Positions 18,497 to 28,141 of a DNA stretch of 33,773 nucleotides are shown here, piece after piece. Both the position numbers and the translations under genes were made by a program. Every line of letters starts with the position of its first letter. The stretch's first letter is position 1. The notes beneath the pieces were generated by a model. That model did no database searches. It saw only the letters and a list, made by a program, of their open reading frames with translations, and had not been told where the DNA came from. Source of the DNA: Fibrobacter sp. (lineage in GTDB: Bacteria > Fibrobacterota > Fibrobacteria > Fibrobacterales > Fibrobacteraceae); contig JAILDK010000033.1 of NCBI GenBank assembly GCA_024689485.1, positions 1-33,773 on the forward strand, read 5' to 3'.

Positions 18497-19453
18497 CTAC
18501 CCCACTTCAATCATAACCGCAGAAAGGGCGCTTTCCTTGCGCTTGCCGGATCCCGGGAAATCCATTCCCTGTCCACGCGCCCATGCGATTTTCGCCTTCG
18601 GGAATTGTTCTTTGACAGTCGCCAAGGTTTCTTTCGCAAGGCCTTCCGGCGTGAATGCGCTGTAATTTGTACTCGCGAGGAAGAACGCTCCCGGGGCGAG
18701 AAGTCCTGCGACTTCGGCGACCAAGGTCTGAAAATCCGTTTTCACGGAAAAGACCTTTCCCTTGTTACGGGAAAAACTTGGCGGATCGAGAACGACGCCG
18801 TCAAACTTAAAGCCTTTGCGCAAGCACCACGCCAAATATTCTCGGCTGTCCCCCTTGAAGAATTCACCCTTCAAAGGTTCAAGGCCGTTCAAGCGGTAAT
18901 TCTCGCGACCCTTTTCCAAAATCTTTCCGCTGATATCCGCATTGACCGCACGGGTCGCGCCGCCGACACGGGCGTGCACAGCAAAACTGCACGTGTAGCT
19001 GAAAAGGTTCAGCACTTCTTTTCCGCGGGCGCGGGCTTCCACGTCCAAGCGGCCATCTCGCATGTCCAAAAAGAGGCCCGGGTTGACCGTATCGAGAAGG
19101 TCCACGTGAAAGCGGCAGTTCCCTTCGCGGACGATCGTCGAAGATTCCGTTTCGCTGCCGAGTTCTACATGCATTTCGGGCTTTTCTAAAGATTTTCCCG
19201 ACGGAGAAAGCCGGAACTTGGAGACGATAAACTTCGGAGCAAAAACCTCTTTGACCGCCGTCGCAATTTCTTGTTCGCGGGAAAGCAGTTCCGGGCCAAA
19301 ATATTGAACCTGAAAGCGATCGCCGTACTGGTCGATCGCGACGCCCGGAAATCCATCGTCCGAGCCGTTCACGACGCGAAACGCGTCGGTCAATTCCAAA
19401 AGCGAAGAACGCTTGGAAAAAGCTTTTTCCAGAAGGCTTCGAAAATCGTTCAC
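18497..19453 (-). CDS. Class I SAM-dependent methyltransferase, RlmI/RlmK-like (probable rRNA target)
   Basis: The 318-aa product matches the RlmI/RlmK group of large-subunit rRNA methyltransferases: FRVVNGSDDGFPGVAID (25-41) in the central domain, LFLDMRDGR (127-135), SAM-binding LNLFSYTCSF (148-157), the acidic NADIS strand end (171-175) and DPPSF (223-227). It is shorter than E. coli RlmI (about 396 aa) because it lacks an N-terminal PUA domain. At the place where RlmI has its catalytic Cys (a CS-type motif), this protein has STNYSAF (261-267), so cytosine-C5 chemistry looks unlikely and the methylated base is uncertain. The start is GTG with an AAAGAAAAG leader, two bases after the nrdR stop. 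Predicted location is the cytoplasm. Confidence 0.85.
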   Translation of the reverse strand: MNDFRSLLEKAFSKRSSLLELTDAFRVVNGSDDGFPGVAIDQYGDRFQVQYFGPELLSREQEIATAVKEVFAPKFIVSKFRLSPSGKSLEKPEMHVELGSETESSTIVREGNCRFHVDLLDTVNPGLFLDMRDGRLDVEARARGKEVLNLFSYTCSFAVHARVGGATRAVNADISGKILEKGRENYRLNGLEPLKGEFFKGDSREYLAWCLRKGFKFDGVVLDPPSFSRNKGKVFSVKTDFQTLVAEVAGLLAPGAFFLASTNYSAFTPEGLAKETLATVKEQFPKAKIAWARGQGMDFPGSGKRKESALSAVMIEVG

Positions 19454-19455
19454 GG

Positions 19456-19926
19456 CTACTTTTCTTTGGCCGAACTCACGATCGGCGGATCGAGCTGCAT
19501 CACCTGCTTCACGAATTCGTTGACTTCCTTGAATTCGCGATAGACAGAAGCAAAGCGAACATAGGCAACGGCATCGACTTTTCGAAGTTCTTCCATCACC
19601 AGATTGCCGATTTCGTCGTAGCGCACTTCCTGACTTTCGCTTGTCATCAAAGCGTTTTCGACGCGCGTCACGATTTCTTCAATCGTCTGACGGCTCACGG
19701 GGCGCTTTTTACAAGCGGCATCGATACCGGCGAGAAGCTTTTCGCGCTTGAACGGTTCATGGCGACCGTCTCTTTTTGTCACGGTCAACGGGACAACTTC
19801 GACATATTCGTAAGTTGTAAAACGTCTTCCGCAAGCAAGGCATTCACGCCGACGGCGGATCGAAAGACCGCTGGAGCGGCTATCGACAACTTTGTCTTCT
19901 GTATGGTGGCAATAAGGACAAATCAT
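19456..19926 (-). CDS. nrdR: Transcriptional repressor NrdR
   Basis: Zinc-ribbon/ATP-cone repressor of ribonucleotide reductase genes, 156 aa, the usual family length. The zinc ribbon uses Cys3, Cys6, Cys29 and Cys32 (ICPYC ... CLACGRRFTTYE). The ATP-cone covers about 46-136 (VTKRDGRHEPFKREKL near its start). The start at 19926 gives the family-typical M-x-C-P beginning; a TTG at 19953 would add nine residues and is rejected. It leads an operon with a methyltransferase and a FISUMP gene, and diverges from glnS over 71 bases. No ribonucleotide reductase gene is in the window. Confidence 0.95.
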   Translation of the reverse strand: MICPYCHHTEDKVVDSRSSGLSIRRRRECLACGRRFTTYEYVEVVPLTVTKRDGRHEPFKREKLLAGIDAACKKRPVSRQTIEEIVTRVENALMTSESQEVRYDEIGNLVMEELRKVDAVAYVRFASVYREFKEVNEFVKQVMQLDPPIVSSAKEK

Positions 19927-19997
19927 ACGCACCGAATATAGTTTTTTCGCCAAACCTTTTCTAACTTTTCAACTGAAATTCCCTTCTGGAGAACATT

Positions 19998-21674
19998 ATG
20001 GATATCCCGGAATCTACCAACTTTATTCAAGACATCATCGTAGACGATTTGAAGACCGGTAAACGCGATCACGTTTTGACCCGTTTCCCGCCGGAACCGA
20101 ACGGTTATATTCACATTGGACACGCCAAGAGCATTTGCCTGAACTTCGGCACCGCAAAGAAGTTCTGCGGCAAGACGAACCTCCGTTTTGACGACACGAA
20201 CCCGACGAAGGAAGACACCGAATACGTCGATTCCATTTACAACGACGTGCATTGGCTCGGTTTCAACTGGGAAGAACCGGTTCACTATGCAAGCGACTAC
20301 TACGACCAGCTCTATGATTTTGCTGAACAGCTGATCAAGCTCGGCAAGGCATACGTCGATGACCTGTCTCCGGAAGAAATGCGCGAATACCGCGGCAACG
20401 ATGCAGGCAAGCCGTCGAAGCCGTCGCCGTACCGCGATCGCAGCATCGAAGAAAACCTGGACCTGTTCCGCCGCATGAAGGCAGGCGAATTTGCCGACGG
20501 CGCAAAGACGCTCCGTGCAAAGCTCGACCTCGCAAGCCCGAACATGAACATGCGCGACCCGGCGGTCTACCGCATTAAGCATGCGACCCACCACCGCACC
20601 GGTGACAAGTGGTGCATCTACCCGATGTACGACTTCGCCCATCCGCTTTCGGACTGGATCGAAGGCATTACGCACTCGATCTGCACACTCGAATTCGAAG
20701 CGCACCGTCCGCTGTACAACTGGTTCCTCGAAACCTTGAATTTGGAAAATCGTCCGCAACAGATTGAATTCGCCCGCTTGAACCTCTCCTACACGGTGAT
20801 GAGCAAGCGCAAGCTCTTGGAACTCGTAAAGAGCGGCCGCGTCATGGGCTGGGACGACCCGCGTATGCCGACGGTCTGCGGTCTCCGCCGCCGTGGCTAC
20901 ACCCCGTCTTCGATCCGTGAATTCTGCGACCGCATCGGTATTTCCAAGGCCGACAGCATGGTCGACATCAACCTGCTCTACTTCTGCATCCGCGAAGAAT
21001 TGAACAGAACCGCTAGCCGCGCCATGGCCGTTCTCGACCCGATCAAGGTCGTGATCGACAACTGGGAAGACGGCAAGGTGGAAGACGTCGATGTCGAAAA
21101 CAATCCGGAAGATCCGAATGCCGGCACCCGCAAGGTTCCGTTCGGCAAGGAACTCTTCATCGAACGCGACGACTTCATGGAAAATCCGCCGAAGAAGTAC
21201 TTCCGTCTTAAACCGGACGGCGAAGTCCGTCTCAAGGGCGCTTACTTCGTCAAGTGCGTCAGCGTGGAAAAGGACGCCGACGGCAACGTGACAACCATCC
21301 ACTGCACCTACGATCCGACCACCAAGGGCGGCGACGCTCCGGACGGACGCAAGGTCAAGGGCACGATCCACTGGGTCAACGCTTCTACCGCAGTTGATGC
21401 AGAAGTGCGGCTTTTCGACAACCTCTTCACCTTGGAAAACACGGGCGACGTTCCGGACGGAGAAGATCCGCTGAACTACCTGAACCCGGATTCCATGATC
21501 GTGAAGCAGGCAAAGCTCGAACCGTCCTTGGCTAAGGCAACTTTGGACGACCGCTTCCAGTTTATGCGTCAGGGCTATTTCTGCCTGGATTCTCGCGATT
21601 CCAAGCCGGAACACCTCGTCTTCAACCGTACCGTGGGACTCAAGGATTCCTGGGGTAAGGCTCAGGCGAAGTAA
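19998..21674 (+). CDS. glnS: Glutaminyl-tRNA synthetase
   Basis: Charges tRNA-Gln with glutamine in the cytoplasm. The 558-aa length is close to E. coli GlnRS (about 554). The class I signatures are [17 protein letters not shown] with HIGH at 39-42 and VMSKRK at 267-272 (the KMSKS loop). FDDTNPTKE, typical of the GlnRS/GluRS group, is also present, and the C-terminal beta-barrel anticodon domains are in place. The ATG has GGAG seven bases upstream. GlnRS occurs in only some bacterial phyla; others make Gln-tRNA by amidation with GatCAB. A GatCAB system is not visible here, so whether the cell has both is unknown. Confidence 0.97.
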   Translation: MDIPESTNFIQDIIVDDLKTGKRDHVLTRFPPEPNGYIHIGHAKSICLNFGTAKKFCGKTNLRFDDTNPTKEDTEYVDSIYNDVHWLGFNWEEPVHYASDYYDQLYDFAEQLIKLGKAYVDDLSPEEMREYRGNDAGKPSKPSPYRDRSIEENLDLFRRMKAGEFADGAKTLRAKLDLASPNMNMRDPAVYRIKHATHHRTGDKWCIYPMYDFAHPLSDWIEGITHSICTLEFEAHRPLYNWFLETLNLENRPQQIEFARLNLSYTVMSKRKLLELVKSGRVMGWDDPRMPTVCGLRRRGYTPSSIREFCDRIGISKADSMVDINLLYFCIREELNRTASRAMAVLDPIKVVIDNWEDGKVEDVDVENNPEDPNAGTRKVPFGKELFIERDDFMENPPKKYFRLKPDGEVRLKGAYFVKCVSVEKDADGNVTTIHCTYDPTTKGGDAPDGRKVKGTIHWVNASTAVDAEVRLFDNLFTLENTGDVPDGEDPLNYLNPDSMIVKQAKLEPSLAKATLDDRFQFMRQGYFCLDSRDSKPEHLVFNRTVGLKDSWGKAQAK

Positions 21675-21707
21675 CTCGCACTGGTTACAACTGTATACAA
21701 GAATTCA

Positions 21708-21760
21708 TTTGGTACAAATGCTCTTATCCGAAAAGATTAGATAAATTAATCTGTACCAAA
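21708..21760 (+). repeat. Nested inverted repeats in glnS 3' region
   Basis: TTTGGTACA (21708-21716) is an exact reverse complement of TGTACCAAA (21752-21760). Inside it, GATTA (21735-21739) pairs with TAATC (21747-21751) directly against the outer stem. The sequence lies between glnS and its terminator and codes for nothing I can identify. It could fold in the glnS 3' untranslated RNA or be a protein-binding site. Confidence 0.55.
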
Positions 21761-21772
21761 CACTCCCCCTTT

Positions 21773-21814
21773 AACTCCTTCCAAGGTTCTCCTTTCCTTG
21801 GAGGGAGTTTTTTT
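21773..21814 (+). terminator. glnS: Intrinsic terminator of glnS
   Basis: A 14-bp stem with one G-T wobble (21773-21786 with 21796-21809, nine-base loop) runs into seven T residues ending at 21814. It stops three bases before the end of the convergent gene. On the minus strand no T tract follows, so it is directional. Confidence 0.92.
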
Positions 21815-21816
21815 AT

Positions 21817-23181
21817 TTACCACTTTCCGCCGAATTCAAGTCCAAACCGCCACAGGTGCAAATCTTGAAAACGCTCCGAGCGAAGTTCCAAAGAGCTTTT
21901 TCCGTAAAATTTTGCAGAAAATGCCATTTGCGTTTCTTGTCGCACCACAAAAGGCTTTTTCTTAGGACCGCGTAAAATACACAGCACCGTGGCACGCACC
22001 GCCTCTTCAAACGGAATCGATATCCCAGGACGGATTTCATACAACGTTGTTTTCAACGGATTTCGAGGGGTAAGCCTCCATTCCGCAAACAGACTGTCTT
22101 TTTCAAACAAACAAATTCCACTTTGCCAAAAAAGCGTCGTCGAGAAATCTTCCCCAAGAGCCGTCACCCGCGTTCCAAATCCCAATGCAGCCCGTTCCCG
22201 ATGCCGCACCGCAGAAATCTCTGCCGCGGAACGCGCCTTCCCCGTATCCAGCGGAACAGCCAGGTTCCCCTGCAATCGAAACTTCCATTCCGAAAGAGGC
22301 ACTTGCACCGTAGAATTCGCGACAGCGCGATGCGTTTCCACGGTCTTCGGCAGTCGAAAAATTCCAGGCAGCGAATCGTTCTTGTGCAGATAGGCGCGAA
22401 AGCGCATCCGTAGCGGCAAAGAGCCTTTGCCTTTTTCGGAACTTCCGGCAACGACCAAAAGAGGCGTTTTCCAATCCTTGGAATAAAGAACCTGCACATC
22501 GGCAGTAGAAGTTTTTGTGCGCAGAAAGGCGTCGCGGAATCCGTCCACAGAAAAATTTCCCATGGCGAAGACCTGAACGTTTTTTGGCGATCCGATCGCC
22601 GTGTGCATGCCAGCGGTGGAATCTTCCCACGCAAAAGCGCCAACCGTAAAAGGCTTTAAGCGGGCCGTGAGAATGCCGCCGAGCCTTTTTTGCAAAGAAA
22701 CGGCGCTGCCCACGTCCGCCGAAGAAAGGTTCCCCGCCGCGGCAAAAAAGCGCCTACCCTTGTACTGCAAGCGCCTGTATTCGACAGAAGGGCTTTGTGC
22801 GCCTTGCGACTTAAGGCGTACTTCGCCAGAGATCCGCCACAGTCCAAGAGCAAGGCGCGTCCGCTGACTCCGCAGATTCCCCACGGAATCCAAAGAAAGA
22901 GCCTCTTGAAACGCTCCTCGAAAATTCAAGCCGTCTAAGCGTTCCGTCCAGGCTTTTTCACAAGGCTCTAAGCCTAAAGCCTCCCATTCTGCGCAAGCCT
23001 CTTCCCCGTCGCCCGCTTCGATCAGGCGTAAAAGTTCTTCCAAGTCTTCTTCGCCGATCTTGCCATCGTCATAAGCCCAAAAGGCGTCTTCGACGGAAAC
23101 GCTTTCCCGTTCCGCCGCCCCGAGCGTTCCGAGCAGAGCGAGCAGAATTCCCAAAATTTTCCCAAGGTCACGCCGCAACAT
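21817..23181 (-). CDS. Exported protein of unknown function, probable outer-membrane beta-barrel
   Basis: I do not recognise the family. The 454-aa product has a signal peptide (about 1-22, with Arg3, Arg4 and Lys8 before a Leu-rich core, cleavage near GAA). An acidic helical N-terminal segment follows (about 28-75, rich in Glu, including GEEDLEELLRLIEAGDGEEAC). The rest (about 100-454) alternates short polar and hydrophobic strands, such as RMRFRAYLHKND and LELRSERFQDLHLWRF. It ends in an aromatic residue (FGGKW), as many outer-membrane barrels do. GGAG lies three bases before the ATG. It diverges from rsmG and is convergent with glnS. A resemblance in layout to Bacteroidetes barrel proteins with a helical N-terminal segment is weak and unproven. 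Confidence 0.72.
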   Translation of the reverse strand: MLRRDLGKILGILLALLGTLGAAERESVSVEDAFWAYDDGKIGEEDLEELLRLIEAGDGEEACAEWEALGLEPCEKAWTERLDGLNFRGAFQEALSLDSVGNLRSQRTRLALGLWRISGEVRLKSQGAQSPSVEYRRLQYKGRRFFAAAGNLSSADVGSAVSLQKRLGGILTARLKPFTVGAFAWEDSTAGMHTAIGSPKNVQVFAMGNFSVDGFRDAFLRTKTSTADVQVLYSKDWKTPLLVVAGSSEKGKGSLPLRMRFRAYLHKNDSLPGIFRLPKTVETHRAVANSTVQVPLSEWKFRLQGNLAVPLDTGKARSAAEISAVRHRERAALGFGTRVTALGEDFSTTLFWQSGICLFEKDSLFAEWRLTPRNPLKTTLYEIRPGISIPFEEAVRATVLCILRGPKKKPFVVRQETQMAFSAKFYGKSSLELRSERFQDLHLWRFGLEFGGKW

Positions 23182-23267
23182 TTTCTCCTATCCAAAAGAC
23201 GTTCCCTTTATAAGACGTTCGAAATCCGGAATTGAAGAAAAAACGTTTAATTTTCTACTTTTACGCC

Positions 23268-23978
23268 ATGCCTTCTAAATTTTCAAAACGTCCAGTCAAT
23301 CAGGTCTTTCCCCTTTTCAACGGCAAGCGTGCCGTTCCTTCGGTTGCAGGTTTAAAGCAGCTATTGGAATATCACGGAGTCGATCTTCAAAAGGAAACCC
23401 TTGAACAGCTGTGGGCTTACCACCAGCTTTTGCGCGAACACAACAAGGACCAGGACCTGACCCGTCTGAATGCTTTCGAAACGATTGTAGAACGCCATTA
23501 TGCAGACTGCACGCTCATCAACGCCTATGTGCCGGAATGGCCAAAGCGCATGATCGACGTGGGAAGCGGCGCCGGTTTTCCGGGAATTCCGCTGAAGCTC
23601 GTGAATCCGGACATTCGTCTGACCCTTTGCGAACCGCGCCCGAACCGCATTGAATTTTTGAATCTTGTCATTCAAGAACTCGGTCTCAAAGGCATTGACG
23701 TCTTTGGTCACAAGGTCACAAGCCGCAGCCTTACCTTCCCGGTGCAAGGCGTCATCAGCCGCGCCTTTGAACTGATTGAGCTCACGCTCCCGAGAATCCA
23801 AAAGGCTCTCGTCCCAGGTGGCCGCGCGTACTTTATGAAAGGCCCTGCGGTTAAAGATGAACTCGCGACCCTCCACCCGGAAGATTACGGTTTCAAGCTG
23901 GTTTCCAAGCATTTCTACCGCATTCCGCGCAGCACGCAGGACCGCGCCCTCGTCATTTTAGAAAAAGAAGAAGAATAA
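23268..23978 (+). CDS. rsmG: 16S rRNA (guanine527-N7)-methyltransferase RsmG (GidB)
   Basis: Methylates the N7 of G527 in 16S rRNA using SAM. The 236-aa protein carries the RsmG landmarks REHNKDQDLTRLN (57-69), ERHYADC (75-81) and the SAM-binding IDVGSGAGFPGIPLKL (96-111). SRAFE and an STQDRALVILEK-like C-terminus also fit. It has about 20 extra N-terminal residues relative to E. coli RsmG. The ATG at 23268 is preferred, but no good RBS precedes it; a TTG at 23232 would add twelve mostly basic and aromatic residues and cannot be excluded. A FISUMP lipoprotein gene follows after ten bases. Confidence 0.93.
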   Translation: MPSKFSKRPVNQVFPLFNGKRAVPSVAGLKQLLEYHGVDLQKETLEQLWAYHQLLREHNKDQDLTRLNAFETIVERHYADCTLINAYVPEWPKRMIDVGSGAGFPGIPLKLVNPDIRLTLCEPRPNRIEFLNLVIQELGLKGIDVFGHKVTSRSLTFPVQGVISRAFELIELTLPRIQKALVPGGRAYFMKGPAVKDELATLHPEDYGFKLVSKHFYRIPRSTQDRALVILEKEEE

Positions 23979-23988
23979 ATTTTTCGCT

Positions 23989-26237
<2,249 letters not shown>

Positions 26238-26239
26238 CT

Positions 26240-26260
26240 ACAAAATAGGCTTTATTTTGT
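26240..26260. promoter_or_regulatory. Perfect inverted repeat between tgt and ECF sigma gene
   Basis: ACAAAATA-GGCTT-TATTTTGT is a perfect 8-bp inverted repeat with a five-base centre, nine bases upstream of the tgt start and 97 bases before the sigma-factor ATG. The shape suits an operator for a dimeric regulator of either divergent gene. A second short repeat, GGAAA-CT-TTTCC, lies at 26270-26281. Which protein binds is unknown. Confidence 0.45.
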
Positions 26261-26356
26261 CATTTCCAAGGAAACTTTTCCAAAATTCCGCCTGTTTTCT
26301 CAAATTTCTTATTTTGAAAGCAACCGATCCTTTTCGAAAAGCATCCAAAGGATAGA

Positions 26357-26902
26357 ATGAGCGAAAAAGAGATTATCAAAAAACTCCAAAAGGGAGATTT
26401 GAGCGCCCTCAAGCGCGTCTGGGACGAGCATAGTCAGCACATGCTGAACCTCGCCTTCCGCATGCTCTTGGACCGCGATCAGGCAGAAGACATTCTGATG
26501 GATGTCTTTGTCCAGATTCCGGAAGCGATTCAAAAATTCCGCGGAGAATCGAGCCTTTCGACGTGGCTTTACATGCTGACGAAAAACGCCTGCCTGATGA
26601 AGCTGCGCAGCGACAAGGTTCACTTGACGATCGAAACCGACCGCCATTTGGAAATAGAAGAACGCGCCATCGGACGATCCGATAAGACAGATGCGATCCT
26701 CGACAAGGAAGCTCTCACTTACGGTCTCTCCATTCTCACGCCCGATCAGCGCAGCCTTTTATGGCTCAAAGACGCGGAAGGTCTCGACATCAAGACCCTT
26801 TCTGAAATGTATAACGCGCCGGAAGGCACGCTCAAAGCCCGACTTTCCCGTGCCCGTGCACAGGTCCGTCAGGTCCTCGATAAGGAGACAACTTATGCGT
26901 GA
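26357..26902 (+). CDS. ECF-type RNA polymerase sigma factor
   Basis: A 181-aa group IV sigma factor with only regions 2 and 4. Region 2 covers about 17-88 (RDQAEDILMDVFVQIPEAI, then KFRGESSLSTWLYMLTKNA). Region 4 covers about 117-175 (LTPDQRSLLWLKDAEGL, then APEGTLKARLSRARAQVR). AAGGA precedes the ATG by five bases. The stop overlaps the next gene's start by eight bases, the usual arrangement for a sigma factor with its inhibitor. It probably responds to an envelope signal passed through the next two proteins. ECF sigma factors usually activate their own promoter, and the 125-base upstream region holds inverted repeats, but no promoter could be assigned with confidence. Confidence 0.93.
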   Translation: MSEKEIIKKLQKGDLSALKRVWDEHSQHMLNLAFRMLLDRDQAEDILMDVFVQIPEAIQKFRGESSLSTWLYMLTKNACLMKLRSDKVHLTIETDRHLEIEERAIGRSDKTDAILDKEALTYGLSILTPDQRSLLWLKDAEGLDIKTLSEMYNAPEGTLKARLSRARAQVRQVLDKETTYA

Positions 26903-27224
26903 AGAAATCGATTTTTCCAAGTCCATGAGGCTGGAACCTCGCAGCGATTCCTGGGCAAAGGTCGTCGCCCGAATCGAAGCCAAGCAAGAAGAAAAACGGT
27001 TCATCTTGTTCCGCAAACTTTCCTCTGTGGCTGTCGCCGCAAGCGTTCTGCTTGTCGCCGGCGCGTTCTTCCTCGGAATGAACACCTCTTCGATCTCTCA
27101 AGAAATCCTTGAAGATACTGATTCTTCGGTGGAATCCCTTTCCTGGTATTCTTCCCTAGGTTCCGGAGAATCCGTCAGTACCTTCGCCACCGCTTTCGAC
27201 AACTACTACACAACAGGAGAATAA
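26895..27224 (+). CDS. Small single-TM protein, probable anti-sigma factor
   Basis: The 109-aa product has a charged cytoplasmic N-terminus (1-40), one membrane helix (about 42-62, SVAVAASVLLVAGAFFLGM) and an acidic, Ser-rich periplasmic end. It has no zinc-binding HCC motif. Starting inside the sigma gene by eight bases, with AAGGAG ten bases before the ATG, suggests translational coupling and a fixed ratio. In size and topology it resembles CnrY (about 95 aa), the membrane anti-sigma factor of the Cupriavidus nickel/cobalt system. Function is inferred from position and topology, because the sequence has no recognised domain. Confidence 0.75.
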   Translation: MREEIDFSKSMRLEPRSDSWAKVVARIEAKQEEKRFILFRKLSSVAVAASVLLVAGAFFLGMNTSSISQEILEDTDSSVESLSWYSSLGSGESVSTFATAFDNYYTTGE

Positions 27225-27227
27225 ACC

Positions 27228-27980
27228 ATGCAAAAAAGCTACACACTTCTTTGGATTTGCGGACTTGTCTTAGCCGCCGCTGTCGGCTTCTTTGCAAGTT
27301 CCGTCGTCTTCTGCGCCAAAAATCCGCATCCGCCTACCGCGCCGGAAATTTCGCAGGATAAGCCTCAAAACGAATGGCGCGCTTTCAAAAAGCAGCAACG
27401 CTTCAACTTTAAGCACCAAATGGACAGCGCTCTTGGACTTTCTAAGGAACAGATCGCCAAGCTCGACTCCAACGGTCGCGCCTGTGATTCGCTCCGCCGC
27501 GAAATGAGTCGCCAGATCAAGCTTGCCGAACAGGAACTCCACACGATCCTCAAGGCAGACAAGATCGACGAAGCGGCTCTCCAGTCTACGCGCGCCAAGC
27601 TGCTCCTGTTGAACGAAACCCGCTTGGATCAGCGCATTCAAGATGTCAAGTTCTTCAAGAGCGTCTTGACCGCAGAACAGCAAAAAAAGTTCAAGGCTCA
27701 AGAATCCAAGTTCGACAAGATGCACCCGAAGGGCGACATGACGGAACATCTGCAAGATGAAATGCATGGTCCGCGTCACGAACAGGATGAACATACCAAC
27801 ATGGATCGTCCTAACATGGAACGTCACGGCATGGAACATCCCAACATGGAAGGTCCGCAGATGGGCCACGGTCCGCACATGGGAAATGGCCCGAAGCCTA
27901 TGGGAAATGGGCCACACGGCGATCGTATGGGTCCCCCGTCAAATCGTGACGACGCTCACAATATGCCTCCGCGTGAGTAA
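27228..27980 (+). CDS. Membrane-anchored periplasmic LTxxQ (CnrX/ZraP/Spy-like) protein with Met/His-rich tail
   Basis: The 250-aa product has an N-terminal membrane anchor or signal (about 5-28). A helical LTxxQ-type domain follows (about 45-165), with LSKEQIAKLD at its start and LTAEQQKKF at its end; this fold is shared by CpxP/Spy chaperones and by the metal sensors CnrX and ZraP. The last 86 residues hold 12 Met and 11 His in short degenerate units (NMERHGMEH, PHMGNGP), suggesting metal binding, possibly copper or nickel. It starts three bases after the anti-sigma stop with AGGAG upstream. The most likely role is sensing envelope metal or stress and controlling release of the sigma factor. 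A purely protective chaperone role is the alternative. Confidence 0.82.
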   Translation: MQKSYTLLWICGLVLAAAVGFFASSVVFCAKNPHPPTAPEISQDKPQNEWRAFKKQQRFNFKHQMDSALGLSKEQIAKLDSNGRACDSLRREMSRQIKLAEQELHTILKADKIDEAALQSTRAKLLLLNETRLDQRIQDVKFFKSVLTAEQQKKFKAQESKFDKMHPKGDMTEHLQDEMHGPRHEQDEHTNMDRPNMERHGMEHPNMEGPQMGHGPHMGNGPKPMGNGPHGDRMGPPSNRDDAHNMPPRE

Positions 27981-28020
27981 TTGCAAAGGGTTTTGCAAGG
28001 AAAAAGTACCCATCCCATCC

Positions 28021-28049
28021 TTGTCCCCTCGTTCCGAAATGTCTATATT
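28021..28049 (+). promoter_or_regulatory. Candidate promoter of a short transcript
   Basis: TTGTCC (28021-28026), 17 bases, then TATATT (28044-28049) matches housekeeping promoter spacing. It lies in non-coding sequence just before a terminator hairpin and has no gene downstream in its orientation, so it would yield an RNA of about 60 bases. Confidence 0.4.
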
Positions 28050-28078
28050 ATAAGTGTAATTGATTTCCTCCATACCCC

Positions 28079-28117
28079 AAACAAGCGTAGGCCTCTTCGG
28101 AGACCTACGTTTGTTTT
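28079..28117 (+). terminator. Intrinsic terminator with UUCG-capped stem
   Basis: The stem pairs 28079-28091 with 28104-28116 (one G-T wobble). After a C/A mismatch, three more pairs are closed by a TTCG tetraloop at 28096-28099. It ends in TTTT at 28114-28117. It terminates the sigma operon or the short transcript proposed just upstream. The minus strand shows TTGTTT after the stem, so it may also serve the convergent dusA gene. Confidence 0.85.
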
Positions 28118-28141
28118 AAACGGTTCTGAATTTTAAGGAAA

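Noticed and set aside
18493-18510. TTG start extending the FISUMP protein by six residues
   Set aside because: It overlaps the preceding gene, lacks a good RBS, and the ATG at 18492 gives a normal signal peptide.
19927-19997. NrdR box in the nrdR-glnS intergenic region
   Set aside because: Only a short AATATAG-like match is present, too weak against the 16-base consensus.
21675-21770. tRNA gene downstream of glnS
   Set aside because: The inverted repeats do not form a cloverleaf; there is no TTC-containing T arm or anticodon stem of the right size.
26691-26894. Upstream extension of the anti-sigma reading frame
   Set aside because: It runs in another frame through the sigma-factor gene; the ATG at 26895 has AAGGAG upstream and suits the coupled overlap.
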